Shown here piece by piece: positions 30,228 through 39,369 of a stretch of DNA of 64,000 nt. Numbering within the stretch: position 1 is the first letter of the stretch; the number at the start of each line of letters is the position of its first letter. The position numbers and the translations under genes are program-made. The notes under the pieces were generated by a model. It made no database searches and had not been told where the DNA came from. It saw only the letters and a program-made list of their open reading frames with translations. Origin of the DNA: Deltaproteobacteria bacterium HGW-Deltaproteobacteria-12 (GTDB taxonomy: Bacteria; Desulfobacterota; Syntrophia; Syntrophales; Smithellaceae); assembly GCA_002840565.1 (NCBI GenBank), contig PHBK01000019.1:1-64000 (forward strand), written 5' to 3'.

Positions 30228-31468
30228 GCAAGTCAATGCAAAGCCGGGACAGAGACATGAATAAAGAAACAGGCCTTAAAATAATGTTTGGCACCGGCTT
30301 TTTCGTGGGAATTTTTGCCCTGATTATGGGCATTACCGGCGATTGGGGCGCCTTTTTCGGTGCCTTGACAGTAAGCCTCGGTTTTATGGGACTGAGCTGG
30401 GCGGGCAAGCGAATACTTTCACGCGATGAAAGCGGGAAACCGCGCCCGCCGATCAGTCTCGTGATCGGGGTTATATTTGGCGGCGCCGGTTTGATGATGC
30501 TGATCGGAAGCATTGCCTTGTTTTTTGATGATGATTTTCAGGGCGCAATAGCAATGTTGATTTTCGGACTCGTCTTCTGCGGTGCCGGTTACATGGCTTC
30601 ACGTGTTTTCGCCATTCCCGGAGGGATAAAGCGAATCCTGGTGGGCCAGGGAACAAAATCCATTGATGGAGTATCAGGTCAGTCAGGAGAGCTCACCGGT
30701 GGAACCTATATTTATTTTGATGAGAAAACAACGGATACCGAAATTGCGAGAATGCAAAAAGACTGGGCGGCAAAACCCTGGACACAGAGGAATGATTGGG
30801 CGGAAGGGATGGTCATTCAGGAAGGTACATTCGACATGCGCCTCCTTACCGCCTTTACTGTCATCTGGAACATCATCGGCTGGGGCATTGCTTCATTCGG
30901 AATACTGAGCGAAGCGGACTCCACGGAAATACCATGGTTTCTTCTCCTTTTCCCGGCAGTCGGCATCGGTTTGATGATCATGACTGTCCGGACATGGATT
31001 CGCAAACGGAAATTCGGCATCAGCATTCTGCATTGTGCAACAATGCCGTTTTATCTGGGGGAACGCCTGCAGGGAACCGTCCAGACTGGCGTACCCGTTA
31101 AAAAACAGCCCGCAAAAGAATTCTTCATTCAACTTAATTGTGTCCGGCGCACAACCGTTATTGATCAGGATAGTGATGACCGCGTTTCGGAAAATACTCT
31201 GTGGAGTCAGAAACAAACTGCTTTTGGCAGCATTTCCGCAGCAGGCGCCGCGTTTCAGATCTCTGTTGATATTGACATCCCTCCCGATCTGCCTCCCAGT
31301 GAATTGAATCCTGAAGATGATCGCACATTATGGAGGCTGCACATTACATCTTCAGTAAAAGGTGTTGACTATGCTGCCTCGTTTGAAGTACCAATCTATA
31401 AAAGGATAGACAACTCGGCAATGGAAACCCGGATCAAAAGTATTGAACATAGCGATACACGGGATTAA
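30218..31468 (+). CDS. Multi-pass membrane protein of unknown function
   Basis: Helical hydrophobic segments lie at about residues 23-45, 47-62, 84-105, 110-130, 205-230 and 235-255, followed by a soluble C-terminal domain of about 150 residues with mostly beta character (FIQLNCVRRTTV, FQISVDIDIPPDLPPS, LWRLHITSSVKGVDYAASFEVPI). The end block resembles DUF3592-type proteins whose tail has an arrestin-like fold; this is tentative. The start at 30218 overlaps the previous stop; an ATG at 30257 is an alternative. It is probably cotranscribed with the ferredoxin-nitroreductase. Confidence 0.72.
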   Translation: MDLGKSMQSRDRDMNKETGLKIMFGTGFFVGIFALIMGITGDWGAFFGALTVSLGFMGLSWAGKRILSRDESGKPRPPISLVIGVIFGGAGLMMLIGSIALFFDDDFQGAIAMLIFGLVFCGAGYMASRVFAIPGGIKRILVGQGTKSIDGVSGQSGELTGGTYIYFDEKTTDTEIARMQKDWAAKPWTQRNDWAEGMVIQEGTFDMRLLTAFTVIWNIIGWGIASFGILSEADSTEIPWFLLLFPAVGIGLMIMTVRTWIRKRKFGISILHCATMPFYLGERLQGTVQTGVPVKKQPAKEFFIQLNCVRRTTVIDQDSDDRVSENTLWSQKQTAFGSISAAGAAFQISVDIDIPPDLPPSELNPEDDRTLWRLHITSSVKGVDYAASFEVPIYKRIDNSAMETRIKSIEHSDTRD

Positions 31469-31518
31469 CGTCTGCACGCACCTTCCCCGGCAGCCTTGAC
31501 GGTTATGGCAGGTAGGAA

Positions 31519-32025
31519 ATGAAAACACGAAAAGTAATTGTAAATGATCTTATGCAGCAAGATTATAGTTATTATCTTACAGAGCCTATGGGAAAAAATT
31601 TTGCTCCGGAATTCACGCCTGAATTGACACCGCAGGAAATGCTTGAAATGGGTGTTTTCGGCGGCAAATACATGACCGACTGCAGAGACGAGTTTCCCGA
31701 AAGTTGGTTCATTGAAGCGAAACTGTGTCCTGAAAAGCATGATCCCAAACTGAATTACTTTGGCTGGAATGCTTCCCAGCCATTGTCTGTCTGGAGGAGA
31801 AAGGGCTGGATCTATGATGAAGATCCCAGAGGATGGTTTCAATGGTATTGCAGGTATTACATGGGCAGAAGGTGCCCGGATGATGAACGCCAGATAAAGA
31901 GATGGAGAGCAATGAGAAGGCACATCGCCCAAATTGAGAAGCACTGCAAACCGGGAGATATCGACTGCCGCCCGAAGCAGAGGCAGGTGCTGTTAAACTG
32001 GGCTTACGACAGCAGAAAAATGTAG
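31519..32025 (+). CDS. Conserved hypothetical Trp/Arg-rich protein
   Basis: The 168-residue protein is rich in Trp, Tyr and Arg. The block GWFQWYCRYYMGRR (about 110-123) followed by KRWRAMRRHIAQIEKHC and RQVLLNWAYDS belongs to a widely conserved but uncharacterised family that I recall from both bacteria and eukaryotes. No signal, membrane segment or known catalytic motif is seen. GGTAGG precedes the ATG. It is followed by palindromic sequence with an attC-like GAGCCGACTCC...GGCTC stem near 32058-32084. Confidence 0.75.
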   Translation: MKTRKVIVNDLMQQDYSYYLTEPMGKNFAPEFTPELTPQEMLEMGVFGGKYMTDCRDEFPESWFIEAKLCPEKHDPKLNYFGWNASQPLSVWRRKGWIYDEDPRGWFQWYCRYYMGRRCPDDERQIKRWRAMRRHIAQIEKHCKPGDIDCRPKQRQVLLNWAYDSRKM

Positions 32026-32158
32026 GCCGCACCACTTGATGGAGCCGACTCCTTGCACTCGCGGCTCATCCCGGGATGATGGCCATAGCTGTGAAAAGAC
32101 TTATATTGAATGAGGATTACCGACCGCTGGAACAGCCAGATTAGAAAAGGAGCGGGAA

Positions 32159-33109
32159 ATGCCGCGAAGACTTCGCAGCTGGATTGCAATAGGGTTGGTT
32201 TTCATAATCGCCGCCTTCGCATCGGTTTATTTATGGGACATAAACCAATCCTACAAACGGGTTCAGGCAAGGGGCACGGTCATTCCAACGCCCTACGGTG
32301 AGATCGAATATACCTCAGGCGGATCTGGTCCTGATGTACTGGTGATCCACGGAGCCGGAGGCGGATACGATCATGGTGAGCTAATTGTACAGGCATTGCT
32401 CAGTGATGAATTCCGTTGGATTACGCCATCGCGTTTTGGTTATCTGCGTTCGACCTTTCATACCGGTGCGACATGGGATGACCAGGCGCATGCATATGCA
32501 GTTCTTCTCGACCGGTTGGGCCTGAAGAAAGTTGCCGTTGTCGCCTTGTCACAGGGTGGTCCCTCGGCACTGCTCTTCGCAGTCCTATACCCTGAAAGGG
32601 TGTCCTCACTGACTCTTATTTCCTGCGGTGTTGCATCTTCGGTAACCTCCGATCAGGCCCAGGCAAACAAGAAAGGTGATATGCTCAAGATGATCTTCCA
32701 GTATGATCTGCTTTACTGGACAACCACAAAGCTTTTTAAAAAGCAGTTCATGGGTTTGATGGGGGCCACAGATGCAGTTGTCGATAGCCTCATACCGCAG
32801 CAACGAAAATTGTCTGAACAGGTTATTGACTATATGAACCCGGTTTCTCCGCGCTCTGCCGGAGTCACCATAGATAACACAGCGAAGATGCCCAACGAGA
32901 GGATTGCGGCGATTCAAACTCCGACATTAATAGTCCATGCCACTGACGATATGCTGCAGCTCTACCATAACGCGGAGTTTGCAGCCTCTACAATTCCTGG
33001 TGCCGGGCTATCCCGCTTTGAGAGAGGAGGGCACCTCTTGATGGTTGTTGAGCAAGCGGCTATCAGCCCGATAGTCCGGAAACACATCATCGAAAACATA
33101 AATAGATAA
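32159..33109 (+). CDS. Membrane-anchored alpha/beta hydrolase
   Basis: An N-terminal hydrophobic stretch (about residues 6-25, WIAIGLVFIIAAFASVYLW) anchors or exports the protein. The alpha/beta hydrolase core follows: oxyanion HGAGGGYDHGE, nucleophile Ser in VALSQGGPSA (about 127), acid Asp in HATDDML and catalytic His in GGHLLMV near the C-terminus. Length is 316 residues. Substrate is unknown; esterase, epoxide hydrolase and lipase-like activities are possible. AAGGAG precedes the ATG at good spacing. Confidence 0.88.
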   Translation: MPRRLRSWIAIGLVFIIAAFASVYLWDINQSYKRVQARGTVIPTPYGEIEYTSGGSGPDVLVIHGAGGGYDHGELIVQALLSDEFRWITPSRFGYLRSTFHTGATWDDQAHAYAVLLDRLGLKKVAVVALSQGGPSALLFAVLYPERVSSLTLISCGVASSVTSDQAQANKKGDMLKMIFQYDLLYWTTTKLFKKQFMGLMGATDAVVDSLIPQQRKLSEQVIDYMNPVSPRSAGVTIDNTAKMPNERIAAIQTPTLIVHATDDMLQLYHNAEFAASTIPGAGLSRFERGGHLLMVVEQAAISPIVRKHIIENINR

Positions 33110-33111
33110 GG

Positions 33112-33160
33112 GAGCGTTCTTTAAAAAGTAAATAGAAACGATCGTGTCCCCTTACCTTCC
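33112..33160. repeat. Degraded inverted pair of REP units
   Basis: GGGAGCGTTCTTTA and TAAATAGAAACGATCGTGTCCCC form an imperfect inverted pair, as if a REP doublet or deleted RAYT element remains here. Confidence 0.6.
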
Positions 33161-33233
33161 CAGACATGAATATTTAACATAAAATCCATTAGGCAGCGGC
33201 AATGGATAATCTATTTTATACAGGAGGAAGAAT

Positions 33234-33716
33234 ATGCTGAAAAAAGTCGCTATGGTCGTTTTGTTGGTTATGACTTCCACAGGCTTATCGATGGCGGGAG
33301 GAACCGTCGGTAAGGATTACGGGAAAAAGCCGTGGGTGGTCAACATAGAAGATCTGACAGTAAAAAATGAAAATTTCCGAACCACGAAGTGGACGGGTCG
33401 GAACCTTCAGATGACCGTCATGTCGGTTAAGCCTGGTGGGGAGATAGGTCTCGAGAAGCATGATGGGGGCGATCAGTTCATACGTGTTGAAAAAGGTAAT
33501 GCCCGCGTTGTGATGGGTGCGTCGAAGGGAAAAATGACTTTCGACAAGACAATTTCCAATGACTGGGCCATCTTTATCCCGGCCGGTTTCTGGCACAATA
33601 TTATCAACGAAGGGGATAAGCCGCTCAAGGTTTACGTTATTTACGCTCCACCCGAGCACCCCGCCGGAACAATGCACAAAACTTTCGAGGAATCGGAAGC
33701 CGCCCATGGTCATTGA
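33234..33716 (+). CDS. Exported cupin-domain protein
   Basis: A signal peptide (MLKKVAMVVLLVMTSTGLSMA, residues 1-21) is followed by a single cupin: MTVMSVKPGGEIGLEKHDGGDQFIRVEKG (metal motif with Lys/His and Asp variation), and FIPAGFWHNIINEGDKPLKVYVIY (second motif with His). The histidine-rich C-terminus (EHPAGTMHKTFEE, AHGH) may also bind metal. Similar exported cupins are annotated only by fold. AGGAGGAA precedes the ATG. Confidence 0.85.
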   Translation: MLKKVAMVVLLVMTSTGLSMAGGTVGKDYGKKPWVVNIEDLTVKNENFRTTKWTGRNLQMTVMSVKPGGEIGLEKHDGGDQFIRVEKGNARVVMGASKGKMTFDKTISNDWAIFIPAGFWHNIINEGDKPLKVYVIYAPPEHPAGTMHKTFEESEAAHGH

Positions 33717-33845
33717 CCGGAAGGAGTAAGCCATTGACAAAGGACAGGAATAAATGCAAAATCTTGCCCAACTGTTATATGCAGTTGACGTCTTGCGGCC
33801 AATGCTGATCATGTTGTTACGACTTGTTAAATAATCCGGGGTGCA

Positions 33846-34766
33846 ATGAACGATTACATGGCTCTGATTCTTGGCGTTTTGTGTGCCGGTATCGGCGGTG
33901 AGCTTTTTGTTCGCGGTGCAGTTGGCCTTGCCCATTGGGCAAGGATTTCTCCGGGTATCATCGGGGCAACCGTAGCCGCATTTGCCACATCAAGCCCGGA
34001 ATTATCTGTCTCCATAAATGCGGCTCTTGCCGGAAAGCCTCAAATCGCCCTCGGCGACGCCCTTGGCAGTAATGTTATGAACGTTGCTTTGATTCTCGGT
34101 CTTGCTTTAGTAATTTCTGGAATCCAGAGCCCTCGTGACAGCGTAAAACGTGATTTTCCCGTGGCGATGCTGATCCCCATAATCACGGGAGTTCTGTTTC
34201 TCGACGGTGAGCTTTCCCGATTCGACGGTTTTTTGATGTTGGGAATATTTTTCGCCTGGCTTGTGGCAGCGGTTATCGAGGCGCGCAAACAGCGCAGCGC
34301 CGCAGTAGAGGTGCTTGGAGAACATCGTCGATGGTTGATTGTTCTTGCTTGTGTTGCCGGTCTCGCCTTTCTCGTCGCCGCCGGAAATCTTATTGTGGCG
34401 GGTGCAAGAGGCATTGCCATTACCTTTGGCATAGATGAATTCATTATCGGGGCGACGATTGTGGCTGTCGGCACGTCCGTACCCGAACTCGCGACAACTA
34501 TTATAGCCAAGCTTCGGGGACACGACGAAGTGAGTTTAGGAACCATTCTTGGCAGCAATATATATAACGGCATTTTAATTGTTGCGGTTGCGGCTATTAT
34601 TCATCCCATTACCGTTGCATGGCACGAGGTTGCCATTGCATTGATATTTGGGTTGGTTGCTTTGGCGTTCACTTATCCCCCGCGCAATGGCTTCATTGAA
34701 CGTTGGCGGGGTGTTTTGCTGCTGGTGTTATTTGCTGTTTATCTCGCCGCTATTATTCAAAATTAA
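33846..34766 (+). CDS. CaCA-family Na+/Ca2+ exchanger-like protein (YrbG type)
   Basis: The 306-residue integral membrane protein has about ten helices and two alpha repeats of opposite topology: GATVAAFATSSPELSVSI with GDALGSNVMNVALILG, and GATIVAVGTSVPELATTI with LGTILGSNIYNGILIV. The paired Pro-Glu residues in SSPEL and SVPEL bind the cation. Bacterial YrbG-like proteins exchange Ca2+ for Na+ or H+. The start ATG at 33846 has GGGGTGC upstream. It is followed directly by the RAYT element. Confidence 0.9.
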   Translation: MNDYMALILGVLCAGIGGELFVRGAVGLAHWARISPGIIGATVAAFATSSPELSVSINAALAGKPQIALGDALGSNVMNVALILGLALVISGIQSPRDSVKRDFPVAMLIPIITGVLFLDGELSRFDGFLMLGIFFAWLVAAVIEARKQRSAAVEVLGEHRRWLIVLACVAGLAFLVAAGNLIVAGARGIAITFGIDEFIIGATIVAVGTSVPELATTIIAKLRGHDEVSLGTILGSNIYNGILIVAVAAIIHPITVAWHEVAIALIFGLVALAFTYPPRNGFIERWRGVLLLVLFAVYLAAIIQN

Positions 34767-34767
34767 A

Positions 34768-35527
34768 GGGGACGGTTCTATTTAATTGACATCATCGGAG
34801 TGTTTTGGTATAAATCAGCTATGCCTAGAACAGCCAGAATAGCCCCGAAGGAATTTGTTTATCATGTTCTGACAAGGGGCAACAATAAGCAGGATGTCTT
34901 TAAAGATGAAGAAGACTTTCTCCGATACATGGACATCCTGAAGGGATACAAGGAAAAATATCTCTTTAAGCTTTATTATTATGTTTTGATGACTAATCAC
35001 GTTCATCTGGTTATAGAAACTACAGAAGCAGGCGGAGAATTAGCCCAGATCATGAAAGGCATTAATCTATCCTACGCCCAGCATTTTAAAAACAAATATA
35101 AATATATCGGTCATTTTTGGCAGGACAGATTCAAAAGCATCATTATATCCAAAGATGAATATCTCTTGGCCTGTGGCAGCTATGTGGAGCTGAATCCTGT
35201 CCGGGCGGGGATTGTAAAAGACCCCAAGGAATATCCCTGGAGCAGTCATGGAGCCAATGCTTATGGCAAGACAGACGATTTAGTTGACAAGCATTTAATA
35301 TATGACAATCTTTCCAGTGATGAGACTGTCCGGAAAGAATACCGCAAATTTGTTTTGCTGATGCTGCAGAAGAATGATTCGATGTGCGGGGAAATGGAAC
35401 GAAGAACAATATATGGCGGCGGCGATTTTATCCAGCGTGTGAACAAAAAGTTCAAGATAGACGCTGTTCTCAAAAGAAGGGGCCGACCTAGAAAAGGGGC
35501 AATCGAAAAATAAATAGAACCGTCCCC
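34768..35527 (+). mobile_element. RAYT element with inverted REP ends
   Basis: GGGGACGGTTCTATTTA (34768-34784) and its exact reverse complement TAAATAGAACCGTCCCC (35511-35527) bound a 760-bp unit holding the transposase gene; the stop codon is part of the right repeat. Solo copies of the same 17-mer occur at several other places in the window. Confidence 0.88.
34821..35513 (+). CDS. REP-associated tyrosine transposase (RAYT, Y1 family)
   Basis: The 230-residue product starts PRTARIAPKEFVYHVLTRGNN, the standard beginning of RAYT/IS200-like Y1 transposases. The metal-binding His-x-His lies in MTNHVHLVIE (about residue 61), and the catalytic Tyr is expected in INLSYAQHFKNKYK. GHFWQDRFKSI and YVELNPVRAGIV are also diagnostic. 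Such enzymes nick and move single-stranded palindromic REP hairpins. The ATG was chosen over an upstream GTG. Intact frame and perfect terminal repeats suggest recent activity. Confidence 0.9.
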   Translation: MPRTARIAPKEFVYHVLTRGNNKQDVFKDEEDFLRYMDILKGYKEKYLFKLYYYVLMTNHVHLVIETTEAGGELAQIMKGINLSYAQHFKNKYKYIGHFWQDRFKSIIISKDEYLLACGSYVELNPVRAGIVKDPKEYPWSSHGANAYGKTDDLVDKHLIYDNLSSDETVRKEYRKFVLLMLQKNDSMCGEMERRTIYGGGDFIQRVNKKFKIDAVLKRRGRPRKGAIEK

Positions 35528-35536
35528 ATTATTTTT

Positions 35537-36100
35537 ATGAAGAAAGTTATCTATTGGCCCGTTATTATATCTCTTGTCGGGCATCTTGCCCTGATTACCG
35601 CCTCCGGAATGATTGATTTGCGCGATAATGTGCGGGCGGCAGAAATATTCACCGTCGATATCAGGGGGATGGAGCCGGATAAATTATCTCCCCAAGAGGA
35701 AGACAAAAAAGTAAAAGATCCCCCCGCTGCCGAGGCGGCCGGAGAAGAAAAAGCCGTCAGCACCGATGGAGTCAGAGAAGAGACCGTCAATCTGGGCAGC
35801 AGTGACGTTAAGTATGTCTCCTATCTGGTCAAAATTAAAAGAAGGATCCTGCAGATTTGGGAATACCCCGAGAAAGCTTATGAAAAAAATGAAGAAGGCG
35901 TGGTCGTCGTGAAGTTATCTCTTGATGCCAGGGGCAACCTTGTCGCGACGAATCTCATATCTTCTTCCGGTTCGACATTACTTGACGAAGGCGCACTCGG
36001 CATCGTCAGAGCCGCGGCTCCTTATGAGCCGTTGCCGAATAACTATGGCCTGGCACGTCTGCATATACTTGCCTCTTTTCGCTACAAGCTTATAGAATGA
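35537..36100 (+). CDS. TonB-family C-terminal domain protein
   Basis: The 187-residue protein has one N-terminal membrane helix (about 4-24), a charged linker (EEDKKVKDPPAAEAAGEEKA), and a C-terminal TonB-like domain: YLVKIKRRILQIWEYPEKA, GVVVVKLSLDARGNL, SSGSTLLDEGALGIVRAAAPYEP. This layout fits an energy transducer linking ExbBD to an outer-membrane receptor, or a TonB-like structural protein. The BtuF-like gene begins 43 bases downstream, consistent with cobalamin or another corrinoid/siderophore uptake. exbBD and the receptor are not in the window. Confidence 0.85.
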   Translation: MKKVIYWPVIISLVGHLALITASGMIDLRDNVRAAEIFTVDIRGMEPDKLSPQEEDKKVKDPPAAEAAGEEKAVSTDGVREETVNLGSSDVKYVSYLVKIKRRILQIWEYPEKAYEKNEEGVVVVKLSLDARGNLVATNLISSSGSTLLDEGALGIVRAAAPYEPLPNNYGLARLHILASFRYKLIE

Positions 36101-36143
36101 TATTCCCGTTTTATTTAGGCAACGCCTGAGAGTTATCCAGACC

Positions 36144-37040
36144 ATGATTAGAAAATCATTAATAATATTTGTTCTTGCCCTGTTGATCTCTTCTTTTCCC
36201 TGTTTATCATTGGCCAAAGATGTGCAAGACGAAATCGGCCGCAGGCTGACTATCAAGAAGATTCCCCAGAGGATTGTTTCGCTCGCCCCCGGAATAACGG
36301 AAACTCTTTTCGCCCTGAATCTTGGGAACAAGGTAGTCGGTGTTACCAGTTTTTGCGATTGGCCGGCCCCGGCCCGGCAAAAACCACAGGTTGGCGGATT
36401 CGTCAATCCTTCCATCGAGAAAATCGTCTCACTGCAGCCCGATTTAGTTATTGCCACGGCTGACGGCAACAGAAAAGATACTGTGCAGCAACTGGAGAGA
36501 GTCGGCCTGGCGGTCTATGTGACAAACCCTTCGAATACCGAGGAAATACTCACCAGCATTCTCCATATCGGTGAAATCACGGCGGAGGAAAAGAATGCCC
36601 GGTCACTTGTCGGAAGGCTCCGCAAACGTTTGGCCAATGTTACAGCGCAGACGCGGGAAAAAATAAAACCCCGCATTTTTTTCCAGATCGGTCTTGATCC
36701 GGTAATAACCGCAGGCAAAGGGACTCTAATCAATGAAGTAATCGGTCTGGCCGGCGGTGTTAACATCGCGGGTTCCGACGCGGCGCGCTATCCCCGTTAC
36801 AGCGCTGAAGGAATTCTGGCGGGAGCTCCGGACATAATTCTTTTTGCCCCGATGGCCCAGGACCGGGAATTTGCGGCAGTTAAAAATTACTGGCAGAAAT
36901 TCAAGGAAGTACCGGCGGTAAAAAACAATAAGATATATCCTGTGGAAACCGATTTGATCAGCCGGGCGTCACCGCGAATAATCGATGCGCTGGAGAAAAT
37001 GGCGCTCATTTTCCATCCGGAAATAAAAATAACTCCCTAG
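36144..37040 (+). CDS. BtuF-like cobalamin/metal-chelate binding protein
   Basis: A signal peptide (about 1-24, LIIFVLALLISSFPCLSLAK) is followed by a periplasmic binding domain with rigid interlobe helix. RIVSLAPGITETLFALNLG, VVGVTSFCDWPAPARQKPQVGGF and EKIVSLQPDLVIA are characteristic of BtuF-like proteins; DWPAPA is a common vitamin B12-type signature. Length 298. It delivers the ligand to a BtuCD-type ABC importer, which is absent from the window. It is in one direction with the TonB-like gene and probably cotranscribed. Confidence 0.88.
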   Translation: MIRKSLIIFVLALLISSFPCLSLAKDVQDEIGRRLTIKKIPQRIVSLAPGITETLFALNLGNKVVGVTSFCDWPAPARQKPQVGGFVNPSIEKIVSLQPDLVIATADGNRKDTVQQLERVGLAVYVTNPSNTEEILTSILHIGEITAEEKNARSLVGRLRKRLANVTAQTREKIKPRIFFQIGLDPVITAGKGTLINEVIGLAGGVNIAGSDAARYPRYSAEGILAGAPDIILFAPMAQDREFAAVKNYWQKFKEVPAVKNNKIYPVETDLISRASPRIIDALEKMALIFHPEIKITP

Positions 37041-37055
37041 ACACAATTGGCTCTT

Positions 37056-38666
37056 TTATAAGCGCGCCTTGATTTCAGCAATGTTCCGGTCTGCTTCTTT
37101 CAGCAATTCATTGATTTCCGCCTTCCGGGCAGAAGGCAATTGCTGGATATTTTGTCTTATCGCATTGAGGTACTCAATTTTTGTTTTCAGGGCGTCCAAT
37201 GTTGTATTTAAGTCAACCTGCGGCGGCAGAATCTCCGGCTTTTTCACCGCTTCTATCCGGCGATCCACGCTTAATTGAACTTCTTCCAGATATTCCGGTA
37301 TCTCCACCGCAAAGCCATACTTATTCCTGATGGCGGCGGCCAGATATTCCTGCGCAGTCAATTCACCGTGCACTAAAAATATTTGCATTTTTTTATTTTG
37401 GAAATTCCCCAGCCAGTCCAGAAGCTGATCCTGCCCGGCATGCGCGGAAAAGCCGCCGATTGTAAAGATTTTGGCGCTGATGGCGATGTCTTCATTGAAG
37501 ATGCGGATTTTCTTTGCACCGTCCACCATCTTTCGGCCGGGCGTACCCTCCGCCTGAAAACCGACGAAAACGATGCTGGCGCCCGGACGCCATAAATTAT
37601 GCCGCAAATGATGCTTGATCCTGCCGGCGTTCGCCATGCCGCTTGCGGAAATGACGACCGCCGGACCCTGCAGTTCATTAATTTCCATGGACTGCGCCGT
37701 GGTCTCGGAAAACTTCAGCTGCGGCAGATCCAGAGGATCCTCACCGTTTTTTAAAAGGCTTTGTGTTTCCCCGTCCAGGTAGGAGCGGTAGCGGCGGAAT
37801 ATTTCCGTTACCTGAATCGCCAGGGGGCTGTCCAGAAAGACGGGCATGTCTGCAGGCAATTGGCCTCTTTGATGCAGAAGATAAAGCGAATAAAGAATCT
37901 CCTGCGTGCGCTCCACGGCAAAAGCGGGAATGATGACTTTTTCCCGCCGGGAGTAGCTGTAGTTTATCGCGTCGGCCAGTTCGGCCAGACTGTCTTCTTC
38001 GCCCTTGTGATTGCGGTTGCCATAGGTCGACTCCATAAAAAGGAAGTCGGCAGCGCTAATTGCACTGGGGTCTTTCATTAATAACTGGTGGCGGCGGCCT
38101 ATGTCGCCGGAGAAAACCAGCTTTGTGGATGCGCCGTTTTCTTCGATAAACACTTCAAGGATAGCCGCGCCCAAAATATGCCCGGCATCCTGAAATTTCA
38201 CCTTTACACCAGGCGCCGGGCTGAAGACGTCGTCATAAGCTTTGACTTTAACCAGTGGACCTATCGCTTCGGCATCTTTCAAATAATATAGCGGCAAAAC
38301 ATCGGGCTTACGCCCGTTGCGCTGCATCTTCTTGTTTTTCCAGCCGGCTTCAACTTCCTGAATATGAGCGCTGTCCAGCAATAATATTTTCAGCAGATCT
38401 CCCGTAGGCTCGGTTGCATAAACAGGCCCGCGAAAGCCTTTCTGCGCCATCAGCGGCAGCAGTCCCGTATGGTCGATATGGGCATGGGTAATAATAAAAA
38501 AATCTATATTGGCCGGATCGTAAACGTGTGTCTCCCAATTGCGCTTTTCTATTTCCGCCGCACCCTGAAACATGCCGCAATCTACAGCAAACCTCGTTTT
38601 CCCGGCTTCAATAATGTAACAGGAGCCGGTGACTGTCCTTGCCGCCCCCAGAAATGTAATTTTCAT
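37056..38666 (-). CDS. Metallo-beta-lactamase/beta-CASP RNA-processing nuclease
   Basis: The 536-residue protein begins MKITFLGAARTVTGSCYII, the usual start of bacterial CPSF73-like exonucleases. Motif 2 is ITHAHIDHTGLLP, later ligands are in GDIGR and DAGHILGAAILE, and the beta-CASP part shows IPAFAVERTQEIL, GMANAGRI and the C-terminal GGFSAHAGQDQLLDW with the final His. A C-terminal extension of about 70 residues is helical. It probably degrades or matures RNA. The start was placed at 38666 because the preceding 15 codons precede the conserved N-terminus. It converges with the btuF-like gene. Confidence 0.9.
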   Translation of the reverse strand: MKITFLGAARTVTGSCYIIEAGKTRFAVDCGMFQGAAEIEKRNWETHVYDPANIDFFIITHAHIDHTGLLPLMAQKGFRGPVYATEPTGDLLKILLLDSAHIQEVEAGWKNKKMQRNGRKPDVLPLYYLKDAEAIGPLVKVKAYDDVFSPAPGVKVKFQDAGHILGAAILEVFIEENGASTKLVFSGDIGRRHQLLMKDPSAISAADFLFMESTYGNRNHKGEEDSLAELADAINYSYSRREKVIIPAFAVERTQEILYSLYLLHQRGQLPADMPVFLDSPLAIQVTEIFRRYRSYLDGETQSLLKNGEDPLDLPQLKFSETTAQSMEINELQGPAVVISASGMANAGRIKHHLRHNLWRPGASIVFVGFQAEGTPGRKMVDGAKKIRIFNEDIAISAKIFTIGGFSAHAGQDQLLDWLGNFQNKKMQIFLVHGELTAQEYLAAAIRNKYGFAVEIPEYLEEVQLSVDRRIEAVKKPEILPPQVDLNTTLDALKTKIEYLNAIRQNIQQLPSARKAEINELLKEADRNIAEIKARL

Positions 38667-38790
38667 AACATACTTTCTACCATTTATGCGTGCTTCCGGT
38701 GCTTTGAGCAAAACCGCAACTTAAAGCAGGCTATTCCCGGCGCCAGTAACAGACAAACAGCACCATCTAAAACAAGATTTACAGAAAATT

Positions 38791-38901
38791 TTATAGGCCG
38801 GCTTTCGTCGCCTTTTTCATTTTCTTGGCTTCTTTTTTTTCTTTTACCGTCTTTGTCGGTTTCTTCTTTGCATCCTTCTTCACGTCTTTTGATTTAGCCA
38901 T
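38791..38901 (-). CDS. Lysine-rich 36-residue small protein
   Basis: On the minus strand an ATG is preceded at ideal spacing by AAAAGGAGGAGAA and opens a 36-codon frame: MAKSKDVKKDAKKKPTKTV, then KEKKEAKKMKKATKAGL. Seventeen of 36 residues are Lys. The strong ribosome site and alanine/lysine pattern, like histone H1-type or AlgP-like basic tails, suggest a real nucleic-acid-binding peptide. It could cotranscribe with the beta-CASP nuclease 125 bases downstream. No known family; an artefact of A-rich DNA remains possible. Confidence 0.6.
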   Translation of the reverse strand: MAKSKDVKKDAKKKPTKTVKEKKEAKKMKKATKAGL

Positions 38902-39161
38902 TAGTTCTCCTCCTTTTGGTTAATTTATTCAAGCTCTGCATTTTGTGCCGGCATTTACCGCCTTAATTAATCCTAATTTTTTACAAAATGCATCTCATCC
39001 TTTTACATACTATCCTCGGCTCCACCATAATAAAATGATTGAATTTAATCAAACAATTTCTGTCGCCTGGGGCAAAATCGTCCTTGACTATTATTCAATA
39101 GTATGAGCCTTTGCACTCAGTTCTTTAGAATAATGAGGCCAAGTTTAATATTGGCCGCATA

Positions 39162-39190
39162 ACCACCACACGAATGTCGGTGGTTTTTTC
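39162..39190 (+). terminator. Possible terminator or attenuator in RRM leader
   Basis: ACCACC pairs with GGTGGT across a short loop, followed by TTTTTTCTTT. It lies about 230 bases before the RRM gene start. Confidence 0.45.
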
Positions 39191-39333
39191 TTTCCGCAGG
39201 GCGGCAATTGGATTACCTTTATCTTGTAATCATAATTGGCAGCTTTGCATGTTCAGAAAGAAATTTTATCTAAAGGCTGCGAGGTAAGGCATGCAAGCCC
39301 CTCACTTTTTCCTTCCTTCTCAATCAGGAGCCG

Positions 39334-39369
39334 GATGGGGGTGATTTTGATGCTTTGTAATACCCCATC
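39334..39369 (+). promoter_or_regulatory. Leader hairpin upstream of RRM gene
   Basis: GATGGGGG (39334-39341) and ACCCCATC (39362-39369) form a stem about 50 bases before the ATG, possibly a binding site for autoregulation. Confidence 0.35.

Noticed and set aside
33766-33822. GCCCAAC...GTTACGA as a further attC
   Set aside because: R'' is good but R' and the inner arms do not pair convincingly and the centre differs from the array sites.
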